64,000 nt of DNA from Fistularia commersonii (GCA_037954325.1 JBBMNZ010000018.1:8692501-8756500), one strand, 5' to 3'; positions 1 through 13,022 are shown, counted from the first letter of the stretch. Numbers and translations are program-made. Notes: a model not told the origin generated them from the sequence alone.

Positions 1-697
1 CATGCGGCAGGCTGAGTAAAGTTTCTCATGTGTGAATTCTGTTTGTACATACATTGGGATTAAATTAAGCTTAAAAATGAATATGTGTGTCATACATGTG
101 CACACAGTGTTGGATTGCAGTCTACATGGTAAAATTATGTTTTCTTTTTTAAATGAGGGCAACAGATATCCCTGCTAATTTGTATTCATGCCATATGGTG
201 GATCATATGTGAATATATAAACTGCCACCTGACATTGACAATAATATAAAGCAGCCTACTGTCACCTTCTGTCATGCTGCTTTCTGCCTGATTTATCTGA
301 AGACAGATGGAAGATTAAAACTGTCGGACTTTCTTTAGATTAATATTACATGGGTGACTGCAATGTACTCGCATATAGATTGCTGAAAGAAGTAAGTTTT
401 CCACATATGTATTTTTTAAATCTACTAGCCACCATAATTTCTTACATAATATCAGCTGTGGGAAATTAAATAATGCTACTCCTTTAAAGCACTTTATCTG
501 ACCCAGATGGCCTCACATGTGCACCAACAGGTTTCACAATAAAAATAATTTTAAAAATGCTCCAATCAAAACCATATAATACTCTATTATTTATCATTAT
601 AAATAATGTATATTACAATGACGGTATTCTTTGTCTATAGATGCATGTCTATACACATATACATAAGTAATTTCCTATTTTTTTTTATTATTATTGA
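1..697. other. AT-rich intergenic sequence
   Basis: AT-rich sequence with short T and A runs. I see no open frame with recognisable protein similarity, no splice-bounded exon and no structural RNA. It ends where retrotransposon coding sequence begins abruptly. Confidence 0.6.
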
Positions 698-1446
698 TAG
701 AGTACAGGTAGAGGAAAATCCAGAAAGGTGGAGGTATGCTCTGGAAAGGAGAGGAATGAAAGTTAGTTGCAGCAAGACAGAATATATGTGTGTGAATGAG
801 ATGAATTCGGGTGGAACAGTGAGGCAACAGGGAGTGGAGATCAAGAAATTGGAGGATTTCAGGTACTTGGGGTCAACAGTCCAGACCAACGGAGAGTGTG
901 GAAAAGAGGTAGAGACAGGTCCAAGCAGGTTGGAATGGGTGGGAAAAAGTGTTGGGGTTCTATGTGATAGAAGAGTATCAACTTGAATGAAAGTAAAGGT
1001 GTACAAGACAGCGGTGAGACCAGCGATGCTGTACGGCCCAGAAACAGTTACAATGACGAAAAGACAGGAGGCAGAACTAGAGGTTGCAGAGATGAAGATG
1101 TTGAGGTTCTCTTTGAGAGTAACCAGGATGGATAGGATCAGGAATTGGTCTATCAGAGGAACAGTACATGCTAGATGTTTGACAGAGAAGGTCGGAGAAG
1201 CCAGACTGAGATGGTTAGGTCATGTACACAGGAGGGATAGACAATATATTGGTAAACAGATGCTGGAATTGCAGCTGCCAGGCAAGAGGTTTCGAGGAAG
1301 ACCAAAGAGAAGATATATAGACGTAGTGAGAGAGGATATGAAGGTATTTGGTGTGAGAGAGGAGGATTCAGAAAATAGGGTAAGATGGAGAGGGTTGATT
1401 TGCTGTGGCGACCCCTGAAGGGAAAAGCCAAAAGGAGAAGAAGATA
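698..1446 (+). mobile_element. 5'-truncated RTE-type LINE, 3' fragment of ORF2
   Basis: Codes for the C-terminal third of an RTE-clade non-LTR reverse transcriptase. Family-typical stretches are ALERRGMKVS, YLGSTVQ, LDRIRN-like TRMDRIRN, RLRWLGHV, GRPKRRYIDVV and a closing CGDP followed by a stop at 1416-1418. The element begins just downstream of where the FADD catalytic motif would be, so it cannot code for an active enzyme. An in-frame TGA lies at 984-986. The 3' end runs CCCTGAAGGGAAAAGCC then GGAGAAGAAG, the short GAAG-rich tail that recurs at the ends of the other RTE copies here. The 5' truncation fits incomplete target-primed reverse transcription. Confidence 0.85.
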
Positions 1447-3235
1447 ATAGAGTACATTATTAATACAATTTTTGCATTGATAATTATATCTTGTATATTA
1501 ATAATTCAATATTCGGCTACATTCATTGTATATAATCATGAATGTCCATATGTATAAATGCTATTTCTATGAGCAAATATAAACACAAATATAAATTTAA
1601 TCAACTAAAATGTTAAATTATTATCAATATGGTCACTGATTATCAATATACTAAACATTATTATTATCATTATTGTTGTTGTTGTATTAATTACAATTAT
1701 ATTAGTAATAATTCAGAATTGTAATATATTCATTGTATATAGTGATATACAAAATGTACCAATGTTATCTACACAGAAATATATAATTCAATCAGTAAAA
1801 CATAAAATTTTAATTCATAGAATAATAGATTATTATTTTTCTTATAAATTACTTACCTCCAAGTTGAGTTCAAAAATTCAATAATCGCAAGATTTAAAAC
1901 ATAATTATTTAAAATAAACATACAACACATAGACAAAGTGCTTTTAAATAAAGAGCTTTTTTAAAAACCTCTAAAATATGCTATCACAATTTTTTTTTTC
2001 AGTCATCTCACTATGTTTTGTCCTCTGCATTATTACATAGTCAAAACCATAAGCACTTGACAGGATCAAGGTGAATGGTACTTTTAAACTGATTACTATC
2101 TCTTAGCATCTGAGGTTAATGTATGGTTTAAACCCCCTGGCATGATATGCACCATGTTAAACCTATGTTGCACATACGCTACCCAATAGCTCAATAATTT
2201 CTATAATTATCATTTATAGATTATGGACTAATTCATGTGTGCATTCATATCTACAAAATATAATCCAAATCATTCCTTGTCTGCACATTGTGGTTCATTA
2301 ACAATCTATTTGAGTTTAAAATGCTGCTTTACCGTATGGTGAAGTGTACATATCCAATAATGTACGTAACATGTATTCTGTGCATGCTTTGGGGGTTATT
2401 CATCTATGAGCATGCCATTAGTGAAGGGAAAGTATCACGCCAACCCAACACTTGACCTCATATTAAGTACCGCTGGCTAACTTGTGGCCAGTGGTCTTTC
2501 CTATCAGATGGTCCCCCCCCCCCCCCCCCCCATGCGTGGCTGCACGCCAGACAATAAACGCTCTGATGGCCCATCAAAAGGGAAGCAGACTGAAAGACAC
2601 GCAGGAAACTCCCGACGCACGATGGGGTGGGGGGTCACGATGAGTGCCGGGCGGCCCCATCAACAATCTAAGAACTCATGCAAATACAGACAGGTGTAAC
2701 TTGAAACACACTTCCGGTGCTCGCATTCAAATCACAAGAACACTCCCTCCCCCGTGTTGCCTTTTTGCACTCACACACAGAATTGCAATCTCCATTCAGT
2801 CGCAGAGCTGCCTTCATGTTCACACAAGCTAATAGTTTGGCGCCCCCACCACCACCACTGCCGCCATAGTCTTTTGGCACAGCCAAGATCCTCAAACACT
2901 GACTCACACACCACAGTTGAATCAGTAACGCGCTGTGACAGCACTGAACAGGTCTATCCTTTTAGACGAATGCAAATACAAAAGGCTGATTTGCATGACA
3001 ACTGCCCCCCACCCCCACTGTGACATTTTGCCCATTTTAGCCTTGATTGAACTATCAATCAGTCTAATGTGAGAGAGGCAAGCTGTTTATAAACTCATCT
3101 ATTCTGCATGGGTGCGTGCCCAACTCGTGTGGGGAAACAGACTTAGAAAAGTCATGAGAGCCCACGGCTCAACATTTGAGCACAGAGATTAGCGGCGTCT
3201 GATGGGGGGGGGGGACTGAAGAGATGGATTGTATA
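1447..3235. other. Intergenic, AT-rich then mixed; 19-nt C run
   Basis: 1447-2400 is very AT-rich. A homopolymer of 19 C lies at 2513-2531, and a shorter G run near 3207-3214. Open frames around 2484-3023 have no recognisable similarity and are low in complexity. I see no gene. Confidence 0.55.
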
Positions 3236-3446
3236 TATTTTTTGTAGATTTTACTGATTTACTAAGATTTTGCTTCATATAGTTTTCATATATGCGATTT
3301 TATTTAGATTTTTGTACTATTGCACCATGGCTCCGAGAGAAATTTTAATCCTCTGTATGTGTGATGCATATTGCAGTATAGATGATAAAGTTGACTTTGA
3401 CTTTGACTTTGACTTTGACTTTGACTTTGACTTTGACTTTGACTTT
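3236..3446 (+). mobile_element. LINE (L2/CR1-like) 3' UTR tail ending in (TTGACT)9
   Basis: The stretch has the layout of a common teleost LINE 3' end: a T-rich segment, a TTGCACCATGGCTCCGAGAG block, then GATGATAAAGTTGACT running into nine perfect TTGACT units (3391-3444). Tandem hexamer tails are typical of L2/CR1-group elements. No coding part is present, so this is a short 5'-truncated insertion. Translating the array gives a meaningless Asp-Phe repeat. Confidence 0.6.
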
Positions 3447-6400
3447 AGACTTTGTATTCCCGAAAAATGTGCAAACTGGGAAACAAGACACTGATGACGG
3501 TGAATCCACACAAAAAAGTAAAAAGGACATATTCTGACTGCATAAGATGCTTATCAATCATATCGTTTGTTTAAAAAGAGACGTTCCCATCATTGTAACC
3601 ATGTTTCTTGTTAGAGTACCGTAATTTGCATTTGCATGAAACGCATCAACAACAACTATCGACCAAGGTATTATAAATGTCTTACAATTGCTTGATATAG
3701 CATCAAACACTGAATTATTTTGCTTTACTTATTTATCATGTCATGGTTGAACCTTTACTATGTTTAATGGCAGCATCCACTCATTGCACTTGACCATGCA
3801 ATTCTGCAGCTATTGATGAACAGCAAGAACAATGAACACTCCAGACAACAAAGTGCTTACTGGACATTTTCCATAGTTCATTGTTAATGTTGCAACATTA
3901 CAGTAACAACTATCATTATCATAATCATGACAAACTAAAATGTTGAATGATTTTTGTTTGAAAATCCCAACAGCGTTCCAAATGTAAAGACAAAAATGCC
4001 AAAGACGAATCACAGCAATGGTTAATAGCATTTAGACACGTATTTTAGTCAATCATCACAGGTGAACTGTGGTTCGTAACAGCTCACCGTTGTGCAACTG
4101 CAGCGCTCTGAGGCAAATACAATGAGTCATTGTGAACATAAAGGGAGGAGCACCAACCAATCCACTCTGAACAACGGTTGAATCAGAAGGTGAAAAGTTC
4201 ATCATTGTTTTGTACAATTTAATTGCCTTCATCTGTCAGTTCACATGAATTGTTGCTGTCTCTATTTCATTTTTCCTTTTTTTAATTCACGTTCCCATTC
4301 ATTCATTTTTTTCTATATTTTTATTTTTAAACATATTTTTAAACATATTTAAGTTAAGATGGCTGAATGCAAAACCAATTTATTTTTTTCTATATTTTTA
4401 TTTTTAAACATATTTAAGTTAAGATGGCTGAATGCAATGCCAATTTATTTTTTTCTATATATTATTGCTACCGAATTGCATTATCTGCTTGAACGTGCAG
4501 GTCACACTCCGTGTTCCGTTTGGATGTGTGTATTGAACGCATTGCCTCAGAACTAATGTGAATTTACGGTCAGACATTCCTGCAGGGGGTTTTCACAGGC
4601 GACCAATCATTTCATGGTATTTGATGGATTACAAATGTCTTTGGACAGACACTGCCCCTTTCTGTAATATCATCTTTCTCAATTCTTTACGGCTTATCAA
4701 GCTGGACCTGTGCTTGAAATCTGGGTTAATATCACCTTCCCTTGCACAGGGTGACAGAGAGAGAGAAACAGAAATTTGGAATGATTTCATTAGGGATGTG
4801 AGCTGTTGCTATTTATGGGCCTGTCAATGAATCGTGCAGGGCCCGGTCGCTCTGATGCAAATGGCACTGCCCACTCAAGTCTAGCCTACATTTCATGCTT
4901 GTTTATCTCCCACACGGTTTAGAAAAAAAAAAAAAGGGAAAAAAAAAGTGACAGAGAGGCCGCCCTGCTCAAAGTCAGCCGTCAGAAATTTACAGCGGTG
5001 CTGCACCAGTGAGGTTGAAGACACCCCCACCCCTCACCCCAACCTTCGTAATCTTACTCTCTGAATCTGTGTCATGTCCCCGCATGCCCCCTGAGGAAGG
5101 GCAGAAAAGGAAGGAGCTCCGGCATGCTGGATGTTTAATCATTCAAAAAGGCGGCAGAATCGTACCTTGCCTTATGTCATGGCCTATGAGTGTGCCTGAG
5201 CTTGAACACCAGTATCTCAATATGCATTGTGATAAGATGAAGGCAAAATAAAAATATACATTTTTTTATGTATATTACTCTTTTTTGATATAACTTGTAG
5301 CTGCTTAAAAAGATACAAAACCCAGTTTGTTTTTGGGTAGTGATAACATAAAACATTGCATTTGGTCATCCACCGAAATTAGGAGACTGGCTTTTTGCAA
5401 AACATTCCAGGCTATATTTTGGGCAGTGTGGTGGAAAAAAACCAAATTAACCTAATTTTGGGAAGGTGCATCCAGTGTTTTTAGGGGCACGGAGCCTGCA
5501 GGGACAGGGTGAGGGGTAGGAGTGGGGGTTGCCGCCATCTATTGAATCTGTTTCCGGCACGCTATGCTGTGTGGGCAAATGTATAAATGAAGCATGCTGA
5601 CTGTGGGCTTGCTTGCATAGTGGTTGGCTGTTGGGTAAAGGCAAGAGGAAAAGGAGGGGTGAGAGGGAGGGAGGGTGTCAGGCAAAAGTGCCCGTGTGCA
5701 TGGGCGGATTTAAGAGGGTGAGGGAGCAGTCATCCACCGGGTTTTCCCCTGCCGGGCTTGACATGTTTGAGCAAGGCAGTATCTAATAGCCCATGTCAGG
5801 ACCAGATGAATTATTTGAAAAAAACCTCAGTCGATAATGCCAGCTAATGGTCATTGTAAATAAATTACACATGTATCACAAGCTCACAAACATCATGGTT
5901 CTGAATCCAAGTAGGGCTTCGGTGTGTTGGGAAATGTATCACCGGCCTATGAAGAACTCAGAGGAGATGGAGAGGTCCCATGCCCCAAAAATCAAGTCAA
6001 ATATTATTATTTTTTGACAAAATATGACATTTCGTGCGCAGCCACCACAGAGGATCCCTTCGAAAACGTCATTATTGCACATGTGTCTTGAGGACATCAA
6101 CACAAATGAAATTTGAAATAAAAAGTTCAAACATATCAGTAGAGGACCACAATACCAAAGAAATATTTATAGGATTGGTCTTTGGTAATATAGAAATAGC
6201 TGTAGATGCCGTGTGAAATGATTATCTAACCAATTTTTATTTAAGAAACGTGTTACTTATGCAACAATAGCATTAATTAAACAAACGCTCCAGTAATCCA
6301 TTAACCATATGTGTTTGTGTGTATTTTTTTTTATCATGTGGTTGTTCTAGCGCTGCAGTCTAGCCAGTGCTGTTTTCCACATCCACCCGCGTGTCTGTCT

Positions 6401-6485
6401 CTCTCCTTGCTCGACTTTACAGGGCTGTTTGCTTTTCGTGTCTGTCTGTCTTTCAGCTTATGTGCAAGACTATTAAGGGTGTGTA
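3447..6485. other. Intergenic, no gene recognised
   Basis: Mixed sequence with a local tandem duplication (4306-4460, listed separately), A runs at about 4922-4947 and G-rich text at 5650-5720. Open frames of 60-90 codons occur on both strands, but none has splice context, domain similarity or sensible composition. Confidence 0.5.
4306..4460. repeat. Imperfect tandem duplication, 77 + 65 nt units
   Basis: Unit 1 (4306-4382) and unit 2 (4383-4447) share a T7 run, CTATATTTTTATTTTTAAAC, and AAGTTAAGATGGCTGAATGC. Unit 1 carries an extra 12-nt internal ATATTTTTAAAC. A third partial copy begins at 4448. It looks like slippage in AT-rich DNA. Confidence 0.8.
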
Positions 6486-6498
6486 TCTCTCTCTCAAT

Positions 6499-6590
<92 letters not shown>
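6486..6590. repeat. (CT)n microsatellite
   Basis: About 105 nt of nearly pure CT dinucleotide with interruptions near 6496 and 6518. Open frames across it on both strands (Ser-Leu or Arg-Glu repeats) are artefacts. Confidence 0.95.
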
Positions 6591-6593
<3 letters not shown>

Positions 6594-6755
6594 TGTGTAT
6601 TGAATGGATTTGCATGAGAGCCAGTAGGGTGACCCTGCTCTCTCTCACGCCAAGGCTTCCGCGGAACAAATAGGACTAGTCGGATGTCGTGACAGCACTC
6701 ACATCAGTTTAAATAAGAGTGCTGTGCTGCAGCCGCGTGTACGTGAGTCGTGGTG

Positions 6756-6812
6756 TGATTGTGCGTGTGTGTGAGTGTTTGTGTGTCTGTGTGTGTGTAT
6801 GTGTGTGTGTGT
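6756..6812. repeat. Imperfect (TG)n microsatellite
   Basis: TG-rich tract with scattered C and A interruptions. Noncoding. Confidence 0.8.
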
Positions 6813-7974
6813 AAGCAAGCAGCCAAGCGCGCATTTACTCAGAAAAGCTGTATACAAGGCTTTGTATGTGCCTATGCAAGTTGGCCCATGTGTGTTTGCA
6901 AGACGCGTGTGTCTTGCCATATCTTGTAAGGTTTTATATTAACTGCTTAATGAGCTTGACGTACAGGTCAAACGCAGCACAAAGTCTCACTGGAAAGGAA
7001 CAGGTTTGTTCGGCGAGGCTATAACCTGCCTTCTGAATAAATGAACAGCGTCACAAGGTTAAACAGAGTTCACTCCAACATACATCACTGCAATATGAAT
7101 GAGTGCCGGCTGCGGTTATGACTGCTGCTTCATTATAGCTGTGTTGTTCGGCAAGTCAAGTAAGCAAGATGTTTTAAAAGTCACTGTCAGACAGCTAAAT
7201 GCGAGTTCTAATTGAGTTTTTTTAAGTTTGTTTACCTGGAGAAAGTTAGGTGTCTGGTATCCTTAGCCGCCTGCTCCAATTCTGTCATATTAAATGTTAT
7301 AATGAGTCTGCTCTACATGGATGCTGACCATTCCTGTAAAATGTGAAAACCTTCAGCTTTCCTTGAAAATAAGGTTTTCTTAAAAGAAGGTTTTTGATAG
7401 GACGACGGAGCCTGAGATACTAGAGAGACTTTCTTTAACCCAGGCGGACACCGTTTTACATCTTTGTGTGTGTGTCTGATGATTGACGTCTGGCAGAGTA
7501 ATGCACAGCTTAATATGTAATTCCTTATTTTCAGCAAAGTACCCCAATTTATACAACCATACAAATAAGGACTTGCCTACACTAATCAAAATGTGTCTGT
7601 AGTTTGTTAATTTACAAGCCAATGTTTCCTCATTTGAAAGTTTTGTTCTATTATTGTTTGTATTTGGTATTTTTTAAGATATTTACACCAATGCAAACCC
7701 CTGACTCTTCTCATTTTGTGCATATGATTGAAAATCCATTCATGTATTACATTCCAACTGAGTGGAATATACCAGGGGAGACTGGTATAAAGTGTAACTC
7801 TGTTTGGTTTTCTTTTGTTATTATTTAAACTCTATTCGCAGATCTGTTGGGGTCAGGGTGACTCATAGACACTGGAATGATCGCATGTCGAGCAGCATAG
7901 AGTGAGAATGCCTCACTTGGATGTTTTAAAGGTCAATGTCCAAACGGGTCCATACAATGGTTTCATGCCAGGTA
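6813..7974. other. Intergenic, no gene recognised
   Basis: Unique-looking sequence with no domain-bearing frame. A frame at 7604-7828 is hydrophobic but lacks recognisable similarity. Confidence 0.45.
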
Positions 7975-8180
7975 AGTAGTCTCCACTTATATCACACTTT
8001 GAGACCATGTCATTTCAAAGCACTTTACCCTACATAGCATTCACACACACACACGCCAACAGCAGCAGAGCTACGATGCAAACTGCTAACCAGACCATGA
8101 GGTTTATTGGGGTGCTACATGCCAAACACGGGCGTGCTCCATTCATTGAGCTAGTGAACAATAAGGAAATTATAAAGATA
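7975..8180 (-). mobile_element. SINE-like dispersed repeat remnant
   Basis: The order TTATATCACACTTTGAGACC, CAAAGCACTTTACCCTACAT, ATTCACACACACACACGCC and CAGCAGAGCTACGATGCAA resembles the minus-strand text of a widespread fish tRNA-SINE tail (AAAGCGCTTTAC, CATTCACACACA, GGAGCTGCCATGCAAG). It is degraded and its ends are unclear. Confidence 0.35.
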
Positions 8181-8257
8181 GAGTAAAGCCACAACATTCC
8201 CTACCCTAACAGCCACCAGCAAACGCTGGTGGATCCATATGCAAAATAAAAACATGC

Positions 8258-8286
8258 ATCTAAAATAAAATAAAATAAAATAAAAT
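8258..8286. repeat. (TAAAA)n microsatellite
   Basis: Five to six tandem AAAAT pentamers abutting the L2-like fragment that follows. Confidence 0.85.
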
Positions 8287-8287
8287 C

Positions 8288-8545
8288 ATCCTGAGCAGCT
8301 GCATCACTGTATGTTATGACATACGCAAGAGCCTCAAGCACATAGTGAGGGCAACTTAGAAGATTATTGGTGCCCCTCTCCCCTCCGTCCAGGTCATCTC
8401 CATCACCCGCCTAAGCCCTCCGTATTGCAGGTGATCCATCCCATTGGTCTCACAGCTTCTTCAGTCTGGGAGAGTCTGGAGTCTCCTGGCCAGGACCAGC
8501 AGACTCAAGGACAGCTTCTGAGCTTCTCACTCAGTGGCCACTGGG
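8288..8545 (+). mobile_element. Degraded L2/CR1-like LINE fragment (C-terminal end of ORF2)
   Basis: Plus-strand conceptual pieces SCITVCYDIRKSLKHIVRA, KIIGAPLPSVQVISITR and GDPSHWSHSFFSL follow the order of the C terminus of fish L2/CR1-type reverse transcriptases (SCITVWY, RRIIGAPLPS, DPSHPSHSLF). Stops and frame changes interrupt it, so it is a relic. Confidence 0.5.
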
Positions 8546-8549
8546 ATAG

Positions 8550-8760
8550 GATCCTAAGTGTGGGATAAGCGGAAGATAAGATAAATGAATGAGTGAATGT
8601 GAATGAGTGAGTGAATGGTTGTATGACTTTCCATGTGGCCCTGCAATTGACTAGAGACCAGTCCATGGTGAAACCTGACACTTGCCCGATCAGAGTTGGG
8701 ACCTGGGCGACCCTGACTGTAGGCCAAGTACTATAGATAATGAATGTATAACTGAATTAA
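8550..8760 (+). repeat. Dispersed repeat with GATAAGCGG motif
   Basis: GGGATAAGCGGAAGATAAG, GTGAATGGTTG, TGGCCCTGCAATTGACTAG and a GTCCATGGTGAAACCTGACA segment match in order a very common teleost dispersed repeat. Related pieces lie near 30,953-31,165 and 60,838-60,925. Confidence 0.4.
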
Positions 8761-9259
8761 TGAAAGAATACTGATTTCCAGAGGCTAATGAGTTCTCTCA
8801 GGGCTGCTCTTTAATGCCATTAGTGATTCTGTTTTGTCATTTTCAAGGACAGGATTTCTGGGCACCGCTGAGTAAGCGTCTAGTTTCGGGGTCTAAGGAT
8901 GGCTTTGCTGCTTTTGTGTGTTTCTGAGTCCTCCATTAGCACATCACCGCCAGCTGTCATGGGCTGTTTACTGGTTGAGGCAGTCGGAACCAGAGTCAGC
9001 ACCTTAAATTCAGGGGCAGGGGCTCCAAGACACCACTAGATTACCTCTTCCATGTTGAAGGAGGAGAAATATTCACAAATGTTATGAACGAGTGAGGATA
9101 GGATGAAGCAAAAATTGGATAGGGACCTCACTGTGGTGTCAGTTGTGATGCAGCGGCTTTTGCAAAACTCTCAAAAATCCAAGGCTCTTGGGTTTATATA
9201 TATTGATATTTATATATGTTTTCACACACATATATATAACATATATATGTATACTGTAT
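8761..9259. other. Intergenic, no gene recognised
   Basis: Unique-looking sequence, ending in a (TA)-rich stretch at about 9195-9260 next to an RTE 3' end. Confidence 0.45.
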
Positions 9260-9470
9260 ATCTTCTTCTTGTCCTTTCAGCTTTTCCCTTCAGGGGTTGC
9301 CACAGTGAATCAACCTTTTCCATCTAACCATATTCTCTGTATCCTCCTTTCTCACTCCAGCTAACGTAATATCTTCCTTCACTATGTCCATAAATCTTCT
9401 CTTTGGTCTTCCTCTCAACCTCCTGCCTGGTATATCCAATTCCAGTATCCATCTATCAATATATTCACTA
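9260..9470 (-). mobile_element. Short RTE LINE 3' fragment
   Basis: Minus-strand coding gives the extreme C terminus of RTE ORF2 (ELDIPGRR, GRPKRRFMDIVKED, RWKRLIHCGNP, stop), followed by the GAAGGGAAAAGCTGAAAGG and GAAGAAGA tail. Only about 56 codons survive. The truncated inner end runs straight into a GATA array. Confidence 0.85.
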
Positions 9471-9471
9471 T

Positions 9472-9617
<146 letters not shown>

Positions 9618-9790
9618 GAGGCTTGAAGTGGTACCACTGCTCGTTCACATTGAAAAGACTCATTTGACTTGGCATGTGCATCTGATAATGACGCCTCCCG
9701 GAAACCTCTTGTTAAAAAGGATTTGACCACATCCGCCTGGTAAGAGGCCCCGTGGTCGACTCCGAACACACCACAGGGATTATATATCCT
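9618..9790 (-). mobile_element. Rex3/RTE-like LINE remnant
   Basis: The minus strand reads GGTTTCCGGGAGGCGTCATT, ATCAGATGCACATGCCAAGT and GTGAACGAGCAGTGGTACCA. This resembles a conserved part of teleost Rex3-type elements (GGGAGGC, CAGATGCC, CTCCTCTCGATGTGGAGGAGCAG). The assignment is by nucleotide pattern only, and the part beyond 9705 is less certain. Confidence 0.4.
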
Positions 9791-9877
9791 GCCTGGCATT
9801 AGGTCGCCCGGGAAAATTTAGAGTGCTTGTTCCCTTGCTTCAGTGTGCTGCCAGAGCAGAGCAAACAATGATGGGAT

Positions 9878-10010
9878 TGTGGTGTGAGAAGGAAGGATTG
9901 CAGAGACGAAGGTGAGCTCCATTTTTATTCTTCAAACACCAACACAAAACTAACAACGAACTTCTGTAAACCAAAATGCCCAGGATCTAAACCACGCCCC
10001 AGCCCCCAGC
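9878..10010 (-). repeat. 3' LTR remnant of gypsy-like element
   Basis: Aligns by eye with 13023-13150, sharing TGTGGTGTGAGAAGGAAGGA, ACCAAAATG.CCAGGA and a CCCCAGCCC block at roughly 80% identity. The LTR probably extends further right than the paired segment, but the partner copy is truncated so its outer limit cannot be fixed. Confidence 0.6.
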
Positions 10011-10341
10011 CCCATGGGCTGAGAGGCCAGACCCCACACCTAGAGGAGACTCCTGAAAACAAACTGGTCTCTCATAGGAGGCTTGAGCAGCCAGCCATAA
10101 CGACTGCATTGTCCCTCGGTCAAAGCAGCAGGAGACTCCGGACATTGGAGGCACTGCGGGGGTCCTGAAGGGAGGTGGACCTCGGCTCATCCAGCACAAA
10201 ACATTTAACCCCTGTTCGAAGAACCAAAATGACCTATCATACAGGGTTTGAAGAGGCAAGCGGTGAGCACCATGTTGCACAAACACAAACCGAGCCAACA
10301 TGAGCTCTGCAGACACAAAAGACAGCTGGACAAGAAAGGAC

Positions 10342-12330
10342 CTACAGCCAGATGGAATGGAGGAGCAGGTTTCTCAGGCAAAAATTCCTCTGGGACTTTA
10401 AGTGGCTAACTGAGATCCAGCTTGGCAGGCAAAGCTTTGAGGCTGTCTTTAGGACCGAATGCAACCCCAGCAGACACAGTAAATGGTCTACCCAGTCGCC
10501 ATCTGAGAGAAAAGCACACAGTGCTGCCTTGGGGGACCATTGGAACCCTTCACACAAGCTTTTAGTCTGAGTGTGGTACGCTGTAGTATGATGCACCTTC
10601 AACCCCAATGACCCTGCCATTGCCAACAAGAGTCGGCAGTGACAAGAACTGTGAACCCCTGTCTGAAGTGATGTCTGACTGGGTGACAAAATGGGTGACC
10701 CAGTAAGAAGGAAACCTCTCTGTCACATCCAAGGTCATTGCAGAGGACAGTGGGAGAGCCTCTGGCCACCTGCTGTTTTGTTTAACCATGGTGAGCAAGA
10801 GAGAAAACCTTGTGAAGGAGGTACAGGGCCCACCAGGTCAACATGGACACAGTCAGAGCGCCTGGCTGGAATTGAAAACGGTTCGAGGAAGGCCCCACTG
10901 GGCTAGTAAATTTTAGCATGCTGGCACGCCACACATCCTTGATGTCCTGACAGAAGCCAGGACAGACAAACTTTGAACTCACCAACTTCACCGATGCCCA
11001 AATTCCCAAGTATGAGAGGGAGTGAACTGAGTCAAAATAACGACTGTGCCAGGCCCCTGGAACCACTGGGCGGGAACGGCCGGTGGAGATGTCACAGAGG
11101 AGGGCAAGACTACCTTCCTGCACCACCACATCCTCCAGTTTGGAGCCAGTGTGCATCGATTACAGGGTGAGGACATCTGGGTCGCTGGTCTGGTCTGTGC
11201 TCATAGCTGAGAAATCCACCCCGATGTGCACAAGCCGCATGAGCACACGCAACAGGCAAAGCTTGTGATCCACATAAGCCGTGAAGGAGCAGGCTTCCAG
11301 CAGGAACCGGAAATTACACATCGCCAGGTGCAGATTCAACAACTCCCTACCAAAAACATTACTTTTTCTTGCTATCTAGTAATGTAAAGAATGCAAGAGG
11401 CTGCCATACATCTGCCACATGCTGTTAAACCACAGCCCCAACAGGGATGTCAGATGCATCAGTTCTTAAGGCTATGGATGCAGCATTTTTGAGCGCCTCC
11501 CATCAAGCCAAAAGGCATGCGCAGGAACCTGAAAAGCCCAAATGGGCATTTCCTCCGCTAGCACAGGCACCTGGTGATAACTGCAAACCAGGTTTACCTT
11601 GGAAAAAACGTCGGCGTCCGTCAGCCGGAGATGTCCTGAATGTGGGGTACAGGGTAGCGGCCATTCGTAGTGAAGTTGTTCAAACAGCGAAAGTCGCCAC
11701 AAGGACACCATGACCCTTCGGCTTTGGGGGCCCTGTGGAGCAGGGATGTCCATGGGCTGTTGTACCACTATCCCCAGGTGCTCCATGGTGATAAACTCTT
11801 ACTTAGCCTTGGCCAGCTTAACTGCGTCAAGGCACCGCACCGGTGTGAGGCATGCACCACTGGTGGACTGTGGTGGCCTCCACTAGCAAACGTTGAAAAA
11901 TATCCCCCAGCGCTAAAAAGTTAGCATGTGCCAGTGGCTCAGGTCCCCCTGTCACACAGAGAAAAGTGGCGAAAGACACAGCGTCAATTAATCAGCAGTT
12001 TATCGCATCCATGAGCAGACCATTCAAACACAGAAAGTCAATGCTGATGATGGGGACAGTGAAGGAAGTGATCACAAAATCCCACACAAAATGGCTGTTG
12101 TGGAAAAAACAGACACCAATGTTGAGCCGAATGATGCAATGGATGAACCATTAGCCACCTTCAATAGCAGGCCGCCACCTCTGGTGCGTATGTCTGTTCA
12201 TATCAGAGGGAGCAGGCTCTTCTGGAGGCCAGAGTCCGCCAGAAACTGTATTCCTGACCGCGAGTTCTTGATGAAGAGCAGCTCGGTTTGTCTGCTGGCG
12301 TCCACAGCTGCCACTTAAGCGTAGCCTTGG
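10342..12330 (-). pseudogene. gag-pol polyprotein remnant (gypsy-like)
   Basis: Read on the minus strand from high to low coordinates, fragments in different frames recall gypsy pol. Near 12,150-12,400 is protease-like text. At 11,472-11,786 is reverse transcriptase (MEHLGIV, DVFSKVNLVCSYHQVPV). At 11,160-11,342 is RNase H-like text (AYVDHKL). At 10,782-11,156 is the pre-integrase region (FDSVHSLSYLGI). At 10,562-10,798 is the integrase core with TSDRGSQF, and at 10,342-10,689 its continuation (TTAYHTQT, LSDGDWVD). Several frame changes and a mid-RT deletion are evident. The normal role is copying the element and inserting it into chromosomes; this copy is dead. Confidence 0.7.
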
Positions 12331-13022
12331 ATTTCCTTGGTGCTTGAAGGACCATGCCGGGATGCAGCGCCAGTCCAGAGGCCGGTCCTGCGTCATCTCT
12401 GGTCACTCTGGCCACCAAAGCTTACATGTCCCCTGGCCCCCATCTGCGGAACTCTGACACCACGCTTTGGGCAACCAGCTGCGAGCAGTACGCAGTTGGC
12501 CTCCTCTGCCAGAACCTGGTAGTCACAGGTGGCCAGACACCGGGAGTTAGCCAAGGCCACGCGCACCAGAGGCAGGAGCTGCTACAAGAAGCCGTGTGGA
12601 AAAAGGAAACTATCTTCATCTGATCCACACAGCAACGCCATGTTGCTCATCAAGTCCACAGCAGTCCCATCTCCCAAACCAGACTGGGACAGGAGTTTGC
12701 CACAGAGTGGGCAGACAGACTGTATGTCTGGAGCAGAAGCTGTTTAAGGGCGGTGTATTTACTGTGTTGCGGTGGGTAGTACAACAGCTGCAAGACTTGC
12801 TTTGTGTACTGCTGGTCCAACGCAGTGACTACAAGGAAGTACCTAGTGTCATCTGAGACAATTGCACGCTGGTGGAAAAGTGCCTCGACATGTTAGAACC
12901 AGGAGATCACTCTGCTGCAACTCAAGGAGCATCAAGGCTACAGCAAGAATGGCCGGCTGTGGGAGTAGGGGTGCCATTGCATACTCTGTCTGAGTGAGAC
13001 ATGTCCAGAACGGGGTCACTAA

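Noticed and set aside
6311..6673. 120- and 111-codon frames on both strands
   Set aside because: They exist only because the CT microsatellite lacks stops; Ser-Leu and Arg-Glu repeats with no flanking gene structure.
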